Shown here piece after piece: positions 34,279 through 45,390 of a stretch of 64,000 nt of DNA; positions within the stretch are counted from its first letter, which is position 1, and each line of letters begins with the position of its first letter. This DNA is from Luzula sylvatica. Taxonomy: Eukaryota > Streptophyta > Magnoliopsida > Poales > Juncaceae. A program made the translations under genes and the position numbers. Below the pieces are notes generated by a model. It was given only the letters and a program-made list of their open reading frames with translations, did not search any database and had not been told where the DNA came from. The stretch covers positions 22,011,007 through 22,075,006 of the forward strand of contig OX326957.1 of NCBI GenBank assembly GCA_946800325.1, in the 5' to 3' direction.

Positions 34279-35117
34279 ATGGCCGGACATGATCAGGTGG
34301 AATACGTCATGGAGCACCCCGAAGAGATGAGCAAGCTTTTGAAAGTTGAACATGTCGATGAAGTTAAAAATACCATGACGGACATTGAAAAGGTCAATAT
34401 TTTCGTTATATTACCGTAATTTTCGAATGAATTGTGTGTTCTGGATTGAAAGTATTCTTGTTCAAATTCGCAGGTTCTTAGTCGGGCCGTAGGATGTCGT
34501 ATGGGACCGGATCAGGTCAGTGAATTTCCATTGAGAGAAAAAAAATGAAATTCATATTTCAGACCTTGCATTATTTTTTAATTTTGTCGAACCCAATTTA
34601 TCATAGTATATTTAAGGTAGGATAGACATTTAGGATGTTTGAATTGTCGCCAAATTTTATGAGTTGATTTGTGAAATAGCGTTTGCGTTACAATAAAAAA
34701 AATTGTATGAATAATGCGGGAGTTTGAAAACGTAATTCTGATTTCATGTTCCGAATACGAAGATTGAGAGTTCAATTTTTTTTTTTCATGTTTAAACAAA
34801 GAAAAAATATTTAAAAAGTTTTGAAACAAAAAAATTGGTTTTTTAAGGTTCTAAATTTTGAAGCAATTTTTGTGTACAAATGCATACAATAAAAATATTT
34901 TATTTGTAATGCTATTTCAAAAAAAATACAAATTTTATGATCTTTTACTGGCTGGTTAATTTTGGTTAATTTTCAGGGCGAGATCTTTTTTAGGTTTCCG
35001 GGAAGACAACCGAAAAGGAAAATGTGGCTACAAACGATCGTTGTGCTCGGCACAATTATCACATTAATTCTCGTCATAATTCTCTCAATTTGCCATGGTT
35101 TCAAATGTGGCTCATAA
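34279..35117 (+). CDS. Longin-less VAMP72-like short SNARE, gene B, three exons, 98 aa
   Basis: Exons: 34279-34392, 34474-34515, 34977-35117. The frame is open over 297 bases and all splice sites match those of genes A and C. The protein keeps the first six residues (MAGHDQ), then continues directly with the start of the SNARE region (EYVMEHPEEMSKLL), the zero-layer arginine (VLSRA), the juxtamembrane RKMWLQ and the anchor (LGTIITLILVIILSICHG). The longin domain is missing. The C-terminal half of the SNARE helix is altered (GCRMGPDQ, then FRFPGRQP), so coiled-coil pairing is doubtful. The join fits a deletion between two CAGATG copies. It may be a young pseudogene with an intact frame or a short membrane-anchored regulator; expression is unknown. 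Confidence 0.6.
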
Positions 35118-35691
35118 TTTACATGTTTATGCAAATACCCCTTATTTTATTTTCTTAGCTTGTGGTGATAATTGATTTATTTGTTTTTTTAAATTTTTTT
35201 GTATTGTGTTGTTTATTGTTTCGGATGTTTTGGGTAAAGAAATTATTTATGAAGGAAGAAGGGTCTTATTTTTTTTATTTTTGTTGAGATGGACTTGGTC
35301 CATTGGATGGCCCAATTAGACTATCTTCGAAAACTTATTCTGTGTAATTGTTTTCTTTGTCAAAATTTCTATTTTCTAGAAGAGGTTATTTTTTCCATTT
35401 TATGAAGTGAGAACGAATTTCTATTCTTCAAGGGTTTCTCACCTGAAATTAAGTTCATTGACCCAGTAATGGCAAATTAATCAAATATACATCATGTATT
35501 CATATACTAATCTGGTCAACTTTCTTGCCCATTCTCTATTCGGAATACAGACCAGTCTCCCTCTCTCCCTCTCTAGAAAAAAAAAGTCTACAAAAACAAA
35601 ATATCTTTCTATTGGTTCATCTCTCTCTCTCTCTCTCTCTCTTTTCTTTGAAAAATTGAATTTTGAATCGAGAGAAAAAGAGAGATCGAAA
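35118..35691 (+). promoter_or_regulatory. Gene B 3' flank and upstream region of VAMP72 gene C
   Basis: From about 35390 it carries the same conserved block as genes A and B (TTCAAGGGTTTCTCACCTGAAATTAAG, TTGACCCAGTAATGGC, split here by short differences). A CT microsatellite (about 35621-35643) lies in the leader 50 bp before the ATG. Confidence 0.6.
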
Positions 35692-37175
35692 ATGGCCGGA
35701 CATGATCAGATGGGGTTCATATACGGATTGGTCGCTCGAGGAACCGTTGTACTCGCCGAGCACACCGAATTCTCTGGAAATTTCAAGGCCTTAGCCGCAG
35801 AATGTCTTCAAAAACTTCCTGCGACGAATAACAAATTCACGTACACCACCGATGGCTACACCTTCAATTATCTCGTCCATGACGGCTATGGTACTTCCAT
35901 TTAATTATATCTTCGCATAATTCGTAATTAAATGATATATCTCTCCCTTTTCGGTCAAATCGAAAATATTTGACCGTGTATTTGCATGATATTTTGACTT
36001 TGTCATATATAGTATATTGTGTTGTCGCGGCGGAGTCTGTTGGGAGACAAATCCCGATTGCGTGTTTAGAGAGAATAAAGGATGATTTTCTCAAGAAATA
36101 TGCTGGTGGAAAAGCCGCCACGGCTCCGGCTAATGGCCTTAAGGAATTTGGGTACTTTCGAATTTTTTAATTTTTTTCTTCTCCTAATCTAATTCATCGT
36201 GAAATGAGTATATTATGAGAAAATTATGTGGAATATGTGAATTTGTAGGAAGAAGATCAAGGAGCAGATGAAATACTGCATGGAGCATCCCGAAGAGGTG
36301 AGCAAGATTTCGAAAGTTCAACAACAGGTCAATGACGTTAAAAACATTATGATGGAGAATATTGACAAGGTGAATATTTTCGTTATATTACCGTATTTTT
36401 TTTCGAACGAATAGAATTCTCAAAAGTTATGTTTATTTTTAGTTTTTATTTTTTTGTTTTGTGTGTTTTGGATTGAAAGTATTATTGTTGAAATTCTCAG
36501 GCTCTTAATCGGGGCCAACAACTCGAGGTGCTTGTTGACAAAACAGATATTCTCCACGATCAGGTCAGTGAATTTCCATTGAGAGAAAAAAAATGAAACT
36601 TTTATTCATTTTTGAGAAAAAAGGGTGTGTTCTTCTGTCCCATATGTATTATTTATATTAATTTAAAATTTACAATTACTATATAAGGGCTTAGGAAGTC
36701 ATAATTCTTCTAATCCCATAATAAAATCTCTAGACTAATCTCACAAAATTATTAAACTCCTCTCTAATTGAATTTGTACTAATAGGAGTTTGAAAACTTA
36801 ATTTTGATTTCATGTTTCGTACTTTGAATGTTCAAAAACATTTTTGTCATGTTTAAACAATGAACAAAAAAAAATAAAAAAATGTTTTGAAAACAAAAAT
36901 AAATTATTTTTTCAAGCTTCTGTAGTTTGAAAACATTTTTTTTTGTAAATCCCTTTAATAGTAATACTAGTTCAAAAAATAACTACAAATTTTATGATTT
37001 TTTTACGCGTTCGTCATATTTTCAGGCCAATGAGTTTAGAGTCCAGGGAACCCAAGTAAAAAGGAAAATGTGGCTACAAAACATGAAAATTAAGCTTATC
37101 GTGCTAGGCATCATTATCGCATTAATTCTCATCATAATTCTCTCGGTTTGCCATGGTTTCAAATGTGGTTCATAA
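35692..37175 (+). CDS. VAMP72-type R-SNARE, gene C, five exons, 223 aa
   Basis: Exons: 35692-35890, 36013-36151, 36249-36369, 36501-36563, 37026-37175, in frame over 672 bases. It has the same exon phases and lengths as gene A. The longin domain covers residues 1 to about 120. The SNARE motif runs from [20 protein letters not shown] to the end of exon 4, with the zero-layer arginine in [15 protein letters not shown]. The juxtamembrane [18 protein letters not shown] and tail CHGFKCGS match the Arabidopsis VAMP72 group well. Of the three copies it is the most typical and most likely the functional founder. It would sit on secretory or endosomal vesicles by its C-terminal anchor and pair with plasma-membrane Q-SNAREs. 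Confidence 0.9.
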
Positions 37176-38174
37176 TTTACTTGGGCTCTGCAAACAACCT
37201 TTATTGTTTTTCTTCTTCTTTTTTGGTGAGAATATATGTATGTATGTTTCATTGTTGAGTCTGTTTCATGTCTTTTTGGAACTCATGGATTTTATTGTAC
37301 TTTTTTGTGTGGTTTTTGTTGTTGTTTCTGTACAAATTGCAATTAATTTTTTTATTTTGTATGATTAATTGATTATAGGGAATGATTATATTATCTATAT
37401 TTGCCATTTTCTCTAGTTTGTTTTGTTTCATCATCATTCATTACTTCAGGGTTTCTTTAGAACTTCAATTTTTGAACTTGAAACCGGCCCAACTTAATCA
37501 CACTTCTTTTTATGGGCCATTAGGTCCAATTAAAGGCCCATCAAATATATGGCCAAACTAGCCCATTAAACAACCCCTTGAAAATATGATTTACAATCTA
37601 GATTAACAACAAATACTTGACAAATATTTGGATGTTATTTTCATAACATGCAACTCGTGTCATAATATGAAAATGCCAACTCAGTCTGATGAGTTTAAGA
37701 TCGAGACGACTATATATCACACTCCATGCAATTCCAAAACCTAGTCCAGAATTTCATGTCTCTTGTTAAGTTGTTATTCACCTTGTCCTCTAATATCTAT
37801 ATTGATCATGTAATTTTATGTTAGGAATATTGTAGAATTTTATTTATACGAGGGATATATACACTGTAACACTGACGTGGAAGCAATGCACCACCTTTCT
37901 AAACAGCTTAATTCTTCAGCTTTATTTTAGATAAATTAGGTCTACTATTGTTAAGAGTAGATGAACATATTTGTCGTTAGTTTGGTACATAAATAAAAAG
38001 TTAAAAGGGGCTCATGTATTGTCTTCAACGTGAATCAAACTTAGCTCTCACTAGGATATCACATGCATTTGAACACTAGTGGCTTAATCCATCCATGCAT
38101 GCTCTATATAAGTCTCGCTCTCGAATTACAGAAACTACAAACGAGTAACAAAGCTATTTGTTTCGTACAAAACA
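37176..38174 (+). promoter_or_regulatory. Gene C 3' flank and promoter of the glycine-rich protein gene
   Basis: 37176-37290 matches the 3' flank of gene A. Around 37490-37545 several GGCCCA / TGGGCC motifs cluster, which resemble plant site II elements. A TATA box (CTATATAAG) lies at 38104-38112, about 65 bp before the ATG at 38175, giving a short leader. No other gene is seen. Confidence 0.55.
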
Positions 38175-39350
38175 ATGAAGAACTGTTCCACTATCTCTCT
38201 TCTTCTTTTGGTCCTCCTATTGATCCCTCATAATGCTATAGGGTCAAGACCCATAAGTAACAATGAGCTAAATGGAGAAAAACAGAATATTGGTGAAGTT
38301 CAAGGTCGAGGTTACGGAACTGAGGGCATCAACAAGAAAAATGTCACAATTGGGGGTTTAAATGCAAGTGGAGGAGCAAATGATATCAATGTTAGTGAAT
38401 GTAGGCATCATTGTGGTGGTAGAGGTAAAGGTGGAGGTGGTGGTGGTGGCGGCGGCGGGGGCGGAGGTGGTTATGTTGGTGGTGGACGTTCTGGAGGAGG
38501 ATATGCAGGTGGTGGCGGGGGTGGTGGTGGCGGAGGTGATGGTGCAAGTCGTGGAGGTGGATATGCCGGGGGTAGCCGTTCTGGAGGTGCATATGGAGGC
38601 GGTGGTGGAGGTGGTGGCGGCGGCGTAAGTCGAGGAGGTGGATCTGTTGGTGGTGGCGGCGGCGGAGGCGGGGGTGGTGGGGGTAGTGTTGGAGGTCATG
38701 GTGGCAGAGCGGGTGGAAGATCTGGCGGTGCATACGGAGGAGGGTCTAGTGGTGGTGGATTCGGTGGTGGAAGTTCAGGGGGAGGAGTTGGAGGTGGATA
38801 TGGTGGTGGCTCTACGGGTGGTGGAGGGGGTGTTGGTTTTGGGGGCGGAAGTTCGGGAGGGGGAGTTGGAGGTGGATATGGAGGTGGCTCTAGTAGTGGT
38901 GAAGGCGGTGTCGGTTTTGGGGGCGGAAGTTCGGGAGGAGTTGGCGGTGGATATGGAGGTGGCTCTAGTAGTGGTGGAGGCGGTTTTGGTTTTGGAGGCG
39001 GAAGTTCGGGAGGAGGAGTTGGCGGTGGATATGGGGGTGGCTCTAGTGGTGGTGGAGGTGGTGTTGGTTTTGGGGGCGGAAGTTCAGGAGGAGGAGTTGG
39101 TGGTGGATATGGGGGAGGTTTTGGTGGTGGTGGAGGTGGTGTCGGAGGTGGTTGTGGCAGTGAGGGCGGTGGCGGTGGCGGAGGCGGAGGTGGTTCAAGC
39201 AGTCGTGGAGGTTTTGGCGGAGGAGTTGGCGGAGGATATGGAGGAGTTGGTTCAGGTTATGATGGAGGATCCGGTAGTGGTGGAGGAGGAGGAGGAGGTG
39301 GAGGTGGAGGCGGTGGGGGTGGGGGTGTCCGTTCGGGTCATAAACCTTAG
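38175..39350 (+). CDS. Secreted glycine-rich cell-wall-type protein, single exon, 391 aa
   Basis: Residues 1-23 form a signal peptide (leucine-rich core, then HNAIGS). A non-repetitive region of about 60 residues follows, with two N-glycosylation sites (NVT, NAS) and a Cys-x3-Cys pair (CRHHC). The rest is glycine-rich. Between about residues 195 and 330 there are about five tandem repeats of 26 residues built on FGGGSSGGGVGGGYGGGSS (a 78-bp DNA repeat), and the C-terminus is poly-glycine ending RSGHKP. This is the class I glycine-rich protein layout; known members are structural or wound- and development-related wall proteins. TATA box at 38104 and AATAAA at 39479-39484 fit a compact transcription unit. 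Long open frames on other strands here are artefacts of the GGN repeats. Confidence 0.88.
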   Translation: MKNCSTISLLLLVLLLIPHNAIGSRPISNNELNGEKQNIGEVQGRGYGTEGINKKNVTIGGLNASGGANDINVSECRHHCGGRGKGGGGGGGGGGGGGGYVGGGRSGGGYAGGGGGGGGGGDGASRGGGYAGGSRSGGAYGGGGGGGGGGVSRGGGSVGGGGGGGGGGGGSVGGHGGRAGGRSGGAYGGGSSGGGFGGGSSGGGVGGGYGGGSTGGGGGVGFGGGSSGGGVGGGYGGGSSSGEGGVGFGGGSSGGVGGGYGGGSSSGGGGFGFGGGSSGGGVGGGYGGGSSGGGGGVGFGGGSSGGGVGGGYGGGFGGGGGGVGGGCGSEGGGGGGGGGGSSSRGGFGGGVGGGYGGVGSGYDGGSGSGGGGGGGGGGGGGGGGVRSGHKP

Positions 39351-39857
39351 AGACTTGTTAAGCTTATGAAAATTAATTGCATGAGTATGAGCCGTATTAC
39401 TACTATATAAATCACATATTGTGCAGTGGTGCACAAAAATGAAAATGACAAAAATTGCATGCATATGAGTTATCTTTCAATAAATCATGTTGTTAATTAT
39501 GAATCTATGTTAAATATTCAGTTATGGATTCCTCTGTGTATGTAATTCTAAATTATGGTATGATTACTCATGTTTTTATTGTCTTGTCCTTGTTTTTAGA
39601 ATAAAAAATATTTTGTCTAATCAATTTGCAATAACAAGAAATGCAACCTCGAATGTTCGAAATATGCACGTTCTGGCTTAATTTTAGAAGCAGATAAATA
39701 AAGAATAAGATCATTTATATTTGTGTATTACGAAAGCATCTTATTATATGAACCACAATATGACATTTATGTATAATGTGAATCATAATTTAACGTAGAA
39801 AACGCCTCTAAATATTTTTTTTGAAATGTCTCTAGGCAATAACTGTAATAATAATTA
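39351..39857. other. 3' UTR and flank of the glycine-rich protein gene
   Basis: A poly-A signal AATAAA is at 39479-39484. The rest is AT-rich with no recognised feature. Confidence 0.5.
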
Positions 39858-39887
39858 CTAGTAAAATACCTGCGACTTCGCTGCGAA
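39858..39887 (-). mobile_element. Possible Helitron 3' end
   Basis: On the minus strand the sequence CGCAGCGAAGTCGCAGG is followed by TATTTTA and CTAG, then T. A small GC hairpin about 10 bases before CTRR-T is the Helitron 3' signature. The stem is short and no 5' TC end was found. Confidence 0.35.
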
Positions 39888-40051
39888 TTTTTTTATTTAT
39901 TAGAAAACATATAACTTTTGAAATCATATTAAATTGACCTACGGCATAAATTATATCAGTGCTGTTTTATGATAGTACATGTAATATAAAATATAAAAAA
40001 GTTAAACCTTACTATTAACATTAATATGTTCGATGAACATAATTAATTATA

Positions 40052-40497
40052 GGGAAGTGCTATTTCTAGAGCTGATATTTCTGAATCTAGAGCAACTATA
40101 TCAAAATCTCCAAAATATCATTTTCTAATCATGGAATGTATTGATAAGACTCTCATATATTAATTTGTTAACTATATATATCTTAATTAATCTGTTAAAA
40201 ATAAAAACTAACATCAACTTAAATAATTAAAGATTTATCTTGGTCCATCATATTCTCTATATCTTGGTCCATCAACTTTAAATAATTAACAATTTCGATA
40301 TTCTCTATATCGAAATCTTTAATTATTTAAGTTGATGTTAGTTTTTATTTTTAACAGATTAATTAAGATATATATAGTTAACAAATTAATATATGAGAGT
40401 CTTATCAATACATTTCATGATTAGAAAAAAATATTTTGGGAATTTTGATATAATTGCTCTAGATTCAGAAATACCAACTCTAGAAATAGCGCTTCCC
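40052..40497. mobile_element. Mutator-type palindromic MITE, 446 bp
   Basis: A perfect 9-bp duplication TTAATTATA flanks it (40043-40051 and 40498-40506). The ends are GGGAAGTGCTATTTCTAGAG and its near-exact inverse, and the arms pair over about 180 bp each. The loop contains ATCTTGGTCCATCA twice and ATATTCTCTATAT twice. Non-coding. High arm identity suggests a young copy or one kept by hairpin-mediated conversion. Confidence 0.9.
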
Positions 40498-41689
40498 TTA
40501 ATTATATACGACTAACAAATTTTTTATTGACAACAACTTAACGTAAATCCCACACGCGCACGCGCGTGCACACACACATACAAATATGAACCAAGAAAAC
40601 ATTGTGATAAATCCAGAATATATTTATATTTTTTATGGTGATAAAGATTATAAATGTTATTAATATAATTAAAATTTATTAACAAATATGGTGCTACAAT
40701 ATGATCTGGATAATGATGATAAAAAAATTATAATTGGTAGTTACAAATTATAATATGCAATCAAGATAGCTACATGCTGACAAAATATATGAGTAACAAA
40801 TTAAAAAAAATACATTGAACCAATGAATAAAAAATGGAAAAAGTTATACCGAAAAACGAAAAGAAACCCTTTAAGCTATCATTTAACATTATCTCTCTCA
40901 GAATATATTATATATGATAACATAATTTATTACAGCAAAGATTATCAATCTTTTTTATTTAACTTCAAAAATTGAACATATAAGGTTTTTTTTGCATAAA
41001 TAACACTCGACGCGTATGAATTTAACTTAACCTAAAGAGGAGAAATTTACATTTACACAAGCGGATAAGATACCAGATTTACACGATGCGCTAAAAGAGA
41101 CGAAAATATAAATATCTAATTTTATTTAAATAGATACAACTGTTGGAATAAATATATATTTGTATTCAATTATTAGAATTTAAAATTATATTGCTAATCC
41201 AAAAAATAAATATATATTTCTTAGAAATGCAATAAATAAATATTAAAAAAATCGCAAATATTGCAAAAAGAATACCTGTTTAAACATCTGAGAAACGAGA
41301 TCGAGGCACTTGGTTATTTTAAAGAAAAGACGGTACATTCTCGACAAATCCTCCGTCTAAAATAAAAATAAACCAACAATTCAGAATCGTGCGATTTATA
41401 AATAAAAAATATTAAAAATTAGGGTTTTAGATTTTCTAATTTAGACTTTATCGTCACGGACTCACGGAGTAACGGGTAGTAACCAGAATGCTCCTTTTCG
41501 AGAAGTGACTCGCATAGCCTGCGAGCAACTCGTTTTGTAAATTCTACAAACATCAAATATATTTCAATAATTATAAGTACATATATATTGAAAAAAAAAG
41601 ATATGGACAAACCTCCAATTATAATTCTGCATACATAAAGAGTAAATATGAGGATGTATTTTCGAGTAAATATATTTCGAAATCTTGTT
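40498..41689. other. AT-rich intergenic stretch
   Basis: It contains a short alternating purine-pyrimidine run CACACGCGCACGCGCGTGCACAC (40551-40573). Bases 41419-41560 are open on the minus strand (FTKRVARRLCESLLEKEHSG), but I do not recognise the product and see no gene context. Confidence 0.4.
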
Positions 41690-41880
41690 CGTAACAATCC
41701 GACCCGAAAGGGGAGCCGGGCTGGGCCCTCGGGGGGGAGGGGGTGGGGTACGGCCCAAAAGGGGCCGGGCCCGCGGGGGGGGGGGGGGGGGTCCGGCCCG
41801 AAAGGGGGACGAACCTTCGAGGGGGGGGGGGGTCCGGCCCGAAAAGGGACCGGGCCCTCGGGGCTCCTCTTTCGGACCCT
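41690..41880 (+). repeat. GC-rich, G-run minisatellite, about four units
   Basis: Units of about 45-50 bp share GTCCGGCCCGAAAGGGG and GGGCCCTCGGGG and are separated by G-runs of 7 to 18. The plus strand has many runs of three or more G and could form G-quadruplexes. It stands out strongly in this AT-rich genome. Open frames on both strands here are compositional. Confidence 0.75.
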
Positions 41881-42429
41881 TAAAAATTGTACCCGCACGC
41901 AATCGGGGGCTTATTATGCAGGTTGCACATCACTTATTAATCGTAATGTAATGTTGAGGTGCTATAAAATGATATTATGACAATGAAAATACAGTAAAAT
42001 ATAAATTGCATGTCGTAATCATGCAAATACAATGAAATCTATATCAAATTAACAATTGCATTTGATAATTCATACAAAAACGCCTACTAGAAAACAGAAA
42101 ATTTATGCAAAAACGCCTACAAGAAAAAAGAAAATTCATGCAAAATCTGTGAAAAAATAAACTAAATCAATGCAATTAACATATAAAATTCAGACTACTC
42201 ATATCAGAAAATACAAATATTATGGACGGTGTATGTATTTGCCAAATTTTGTTGAACAATGACATATTGGGGGGTATCAAATGAAACTCAAGTCAAACCA
42301 TAATATAAACGAGGATATACAATAATTTTAGTAGTACCAACTCGATCTTTCCTTACTTAACCACCGCGGTCGATCACGCCTGGGATTGACCTGCCATGGC
42401 TATAGGGCTCGGCCTACTACCTCTCTATT
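41881..42429. other. AT-rich spacer
   Basis: No gene. A tandem pair of about 46 bp containing CAAAAACGCCTAC lies at 42075-42165. Confidence 0.45.
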
Positions 42430-42586
42430 TAAGCACATTTAGGATCATATTTTTATTGAATGGTTTTTAGCTCAGGGAGCGGAACTTGTCCCATGCCCAT
42501 CGGGTAAAATCATGTCCACATATTTTTACAACCGTTAGATTTTATCATGAAATATTATTGATTTGATCCACTTAACCTCCTTTTAA

Positions 42587-42771
42587 GGGCGTGTTTGCTA
42601 GGTCAGTTTTGTGTAGCAGCAGGAAACTCATAGTTGCAGGAAACCAATATATGAATATCAGGAAACTCTGGTAGCAGGAAAATGCAAAAACTGCGATTGT
42701 AGGATGTTCAAAAGGTGTTTGATGAAAACCTAGGATTGTTGTGTTGTTGTTGTGTTGTTGTTGTTGTTGTT

Positions 42772-42830
<59 letters not shown>

Positions 42831-42919
42831 TTTTCAACATTTTTATTATGTATTATTTTATTATTATTATAATTATTATAATTATTATTATTACTTTTCT
42901 ACATTTTTATTATGTATTA

Positions 42920-42970
<51 letters not shown>

Positions 42971-43193
42971 TTTTCTACATTTTTATTATTATTATTATTA
43001 CTTTTCTATATTTTTATTATGTATTATTTTATTATTATTATTATTGTTATCATCATCATCATCATCATCATCATTATTATTATTATTAGTATTATTACAA
43101 TAATTATTTTATATAATAATTAGTATTATTTATTATTATTAAAATTGCTAAATACATTATTATTATTATTATTAATTTCTAAATACAATATTA

Positions 43194-43257
<64 letters not shown>

Positions 43258-44578
43258 AATAATTATTTCTTATTACAATTATTATCATTTATTATTATTA
43301 ATAATAATCGCTCAATACATCCCTCTTATTATTATTATTATTATTATTAATTTCTAAATACATTATTATTATTATTATTACAATTATTATAATTTATTAT
43401 TAATAATAATTGCTAAATACATCCCTATTATTAAATACATCCCTATTATTATTATTATTATTATTATTTTGATTATCTTTATTACTATTATTATAATAAT
43501 TATTATTATTATTAAAATAATTATTTCTTATCACAATTATTATCATTTATTATTATTAATAATTGCTAAATACATCACTATTACTATTATTATTATTAAT
43601 TTCTAAATACATTATTATTATTATTATTATTATTATTAATAATTTCTAAATACATTATTATTTAAAAGGTGTTTGATGAAAATCATTGAATTAAATACGA
43701 TTAAATGTGAATACGATATCAAATATGAATACGATATCCGATTTGGATACGAACACGAATACATATCCGATATCAAATATGAATACGATATCAAATATGA
43801 TTAAATGTGGGAAGACTATGTCAATTAAAAATCATTTATTTCTTCAAATTATATTAAATTAAATTAAATTAAATTAATTAATTAATTAAATTTTAATTAA
43901 ATAAATAAATTGAAATAAATAAATTAAATCAGATAGTTAAATTAAATAAATTCAAATAAAAACAATGCATGCAAAAAAATAACATGATTCATGAAAATTC
44001 AATGAATGATATACATCTTATTAACGAGATACATGATACATCCTGTCAATAAAAAGTATTATTTTAATTTTCTCAATCTTCTAAACTACAAAAGATCCAA
44101 TATGAGGTAAGTTGTATTGGTAACAATGATAATTTTATTTTTGAAGTTGTATTGTTTTCGATTTGTAATTTTCAATTTAAATTTTTTTTTTTTTTTTGAG
44201 AATATTAGATGTGATGTGTTTATTTCATAAATAAATAAATAAATTGGACAAGAAATTTGCAAATTAAAAATACTTGTTATTGCGAATTATATTAAATTAA
44301 ATTAAATAATTAAATGCCCGTGAAAAGATATAAGGAATGAAAGAAATAAATAAGTTAATTAATTAATCATTACAAACCTAGCTTTCTCTCTCCAAAAATC
44401 ATGTCCAAGGTAAGTTTCAAAAATCATGGCATTACTCCTCTTTTCATAAAGTTTTCCTAGTTTACAAATCCAAAACAACATATCCTAGTAGGGGGCCGAA
44501 CACCAACAGTTTGTTTTTTGGTCAAACCATGGAATTCCATTCAAAACTTACTCCAAAACTTACCCTCCGAACAGGGCC
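42587..44578. mobile_element. Non-autonomous PIF/Harbinger-type element carrying an ATT array, 2.0 kb
   Basis: The ends are GGGCGTGTTTGCTAGG and, read inward, GGCCCTGTTCGGAGGG, close to the GGGCCTGTTTGG form of Harbinger/Tourist elements. The 3-bp duplication TAA (42584-42586 and 44579-44581) fits this superfamily, and the uninterrupted paralogue at about 50918 gives independent proof of the insertion point. There is no transposase. The interior is the ATT repeat plus AT-rich low-complexity sequence (43640-44400). Confidence 0.8.
42774..43640 (+). repeat. Long ATT/TTA microsatellite complex, about 0.87 kb
   Basis: TTA runs are interrupted by a recurring phrase CTTTTCTACATTTTTATTATG, a CAT run near 43050-43075 and later by TTTCTAAATACATTATT phrases. 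The array is preceded by a GTT run (42737-42770). It is flanked by a direct repeat AAAAGGTGTTTGATGAAAA at 42710 and 43664. Open frames of leucine, isoleucine and tyrosine here are artefacts. Confidence 0.92.
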
Positions 44579-45390
44579 TAAGTCTTCCGTCTAATAGCCA
44601 TTATCATTTTTTGGAAAGAGATCCAGCGAAAGATCTCTGAAATCTCTCTCTCTCTCTCTCTACGTACCCAGTCCTTTTCTCCCTGAAAAATCAACCTGAG
44701 CTAGTCTTGTATATTCATGTCTCTTTCAATTTTTTAGGAATAATCATTGCATTCTACTTTTTTTTTTTTGTCCATCTCTTGTTTGAAGAAGTGTGAATCA
44801 TTGACTTTTGAGACTTGATTGGCTTGCATTTCACCATTTTTTTGTCCATGTTTATTTTTGAGGACTTTTCAAATTTTGTTAGAGGCTGTTTGGGGTGCTG
44901 AATTTTGAGATGGAATTGGTATTTGAAATTCGGCAAAACAAGAATTCTTTGTTTGATTAACATTTAAAACTGGAATTAAAAAATGCAGGAAATATTTTTA
45001 CACTATAAGCCAGCAAAGCTGCGCTCGCTCAAAAGCTAGAGCGCCAAATTCGGAAAAAACTTTAAGGCGCCAAATCTTCCCACTTACTCCTCTCATTCCA
45101 TTTTGATAAAACTAAAACCCTTCTTGCCTCTTCTTTCATCTATACCGCCATCGTTAAACTTCTCTCTGCTACCTCTCTTTAACAATGGCTTTTGCGTGAA
45201 GTGTGCTTCATTAAAATCTCGCCTCTATTTTGGAACATTTTTGGTTATTCCAATCCTGGCTTTCTCTTTCACGGCACCAAGGTAAATCTCGCCTCTATTT
45301 GTGTAATATATGTGTAGATTTAAAGTCCGTGTGTAAAATTTGGACTGTTTTGGGCAAGATTTGGACTCTTTTGGACTCGCAATGGCTTAT

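Larger units (their letters stand above)
42430..44665 (-). repeat. Dispersed repeat (family G), minus-strand copy, interrupted by a Harbinger-type element
   Basis: Read on the minus strand, 44665-44579 followed by 42586-42460 matches 50800-51215 in the same order. The order is a GA microsatellite, GATCTTT...CAGATTTC-like, ATTAGAYGGAAGA, GGAGGTTAAGTG, TCATGATMAAATC, CGGACATGATT and CTCCGCTCCCT. The match resumes exactly across the 42587-44578 insertion. The nature of the older family is unknown. Confidence 0.7.

Noticed and set aside
38358..39464. Long open frames in other frames and on the minus strand across the glycine-rich protein gene
   Set aside because: GGN-rich DNA is open in several frames; only the frame with signal peptide and glycine repeats makes sense.
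41419..41980. Proline-, glycine- and arginine-rich frames on both strands
   Set aside because: Produced by the GC-rich minisatellite; only the part at 41419-41560 is of normal composition and it matches nothing I know.
42715..43357. Several open frames of 60-124 codons rich in Leu, Ile, Tyr
   Set aside because: They are translations of the ATT/TTA microsatellite in different frames and have no other content.
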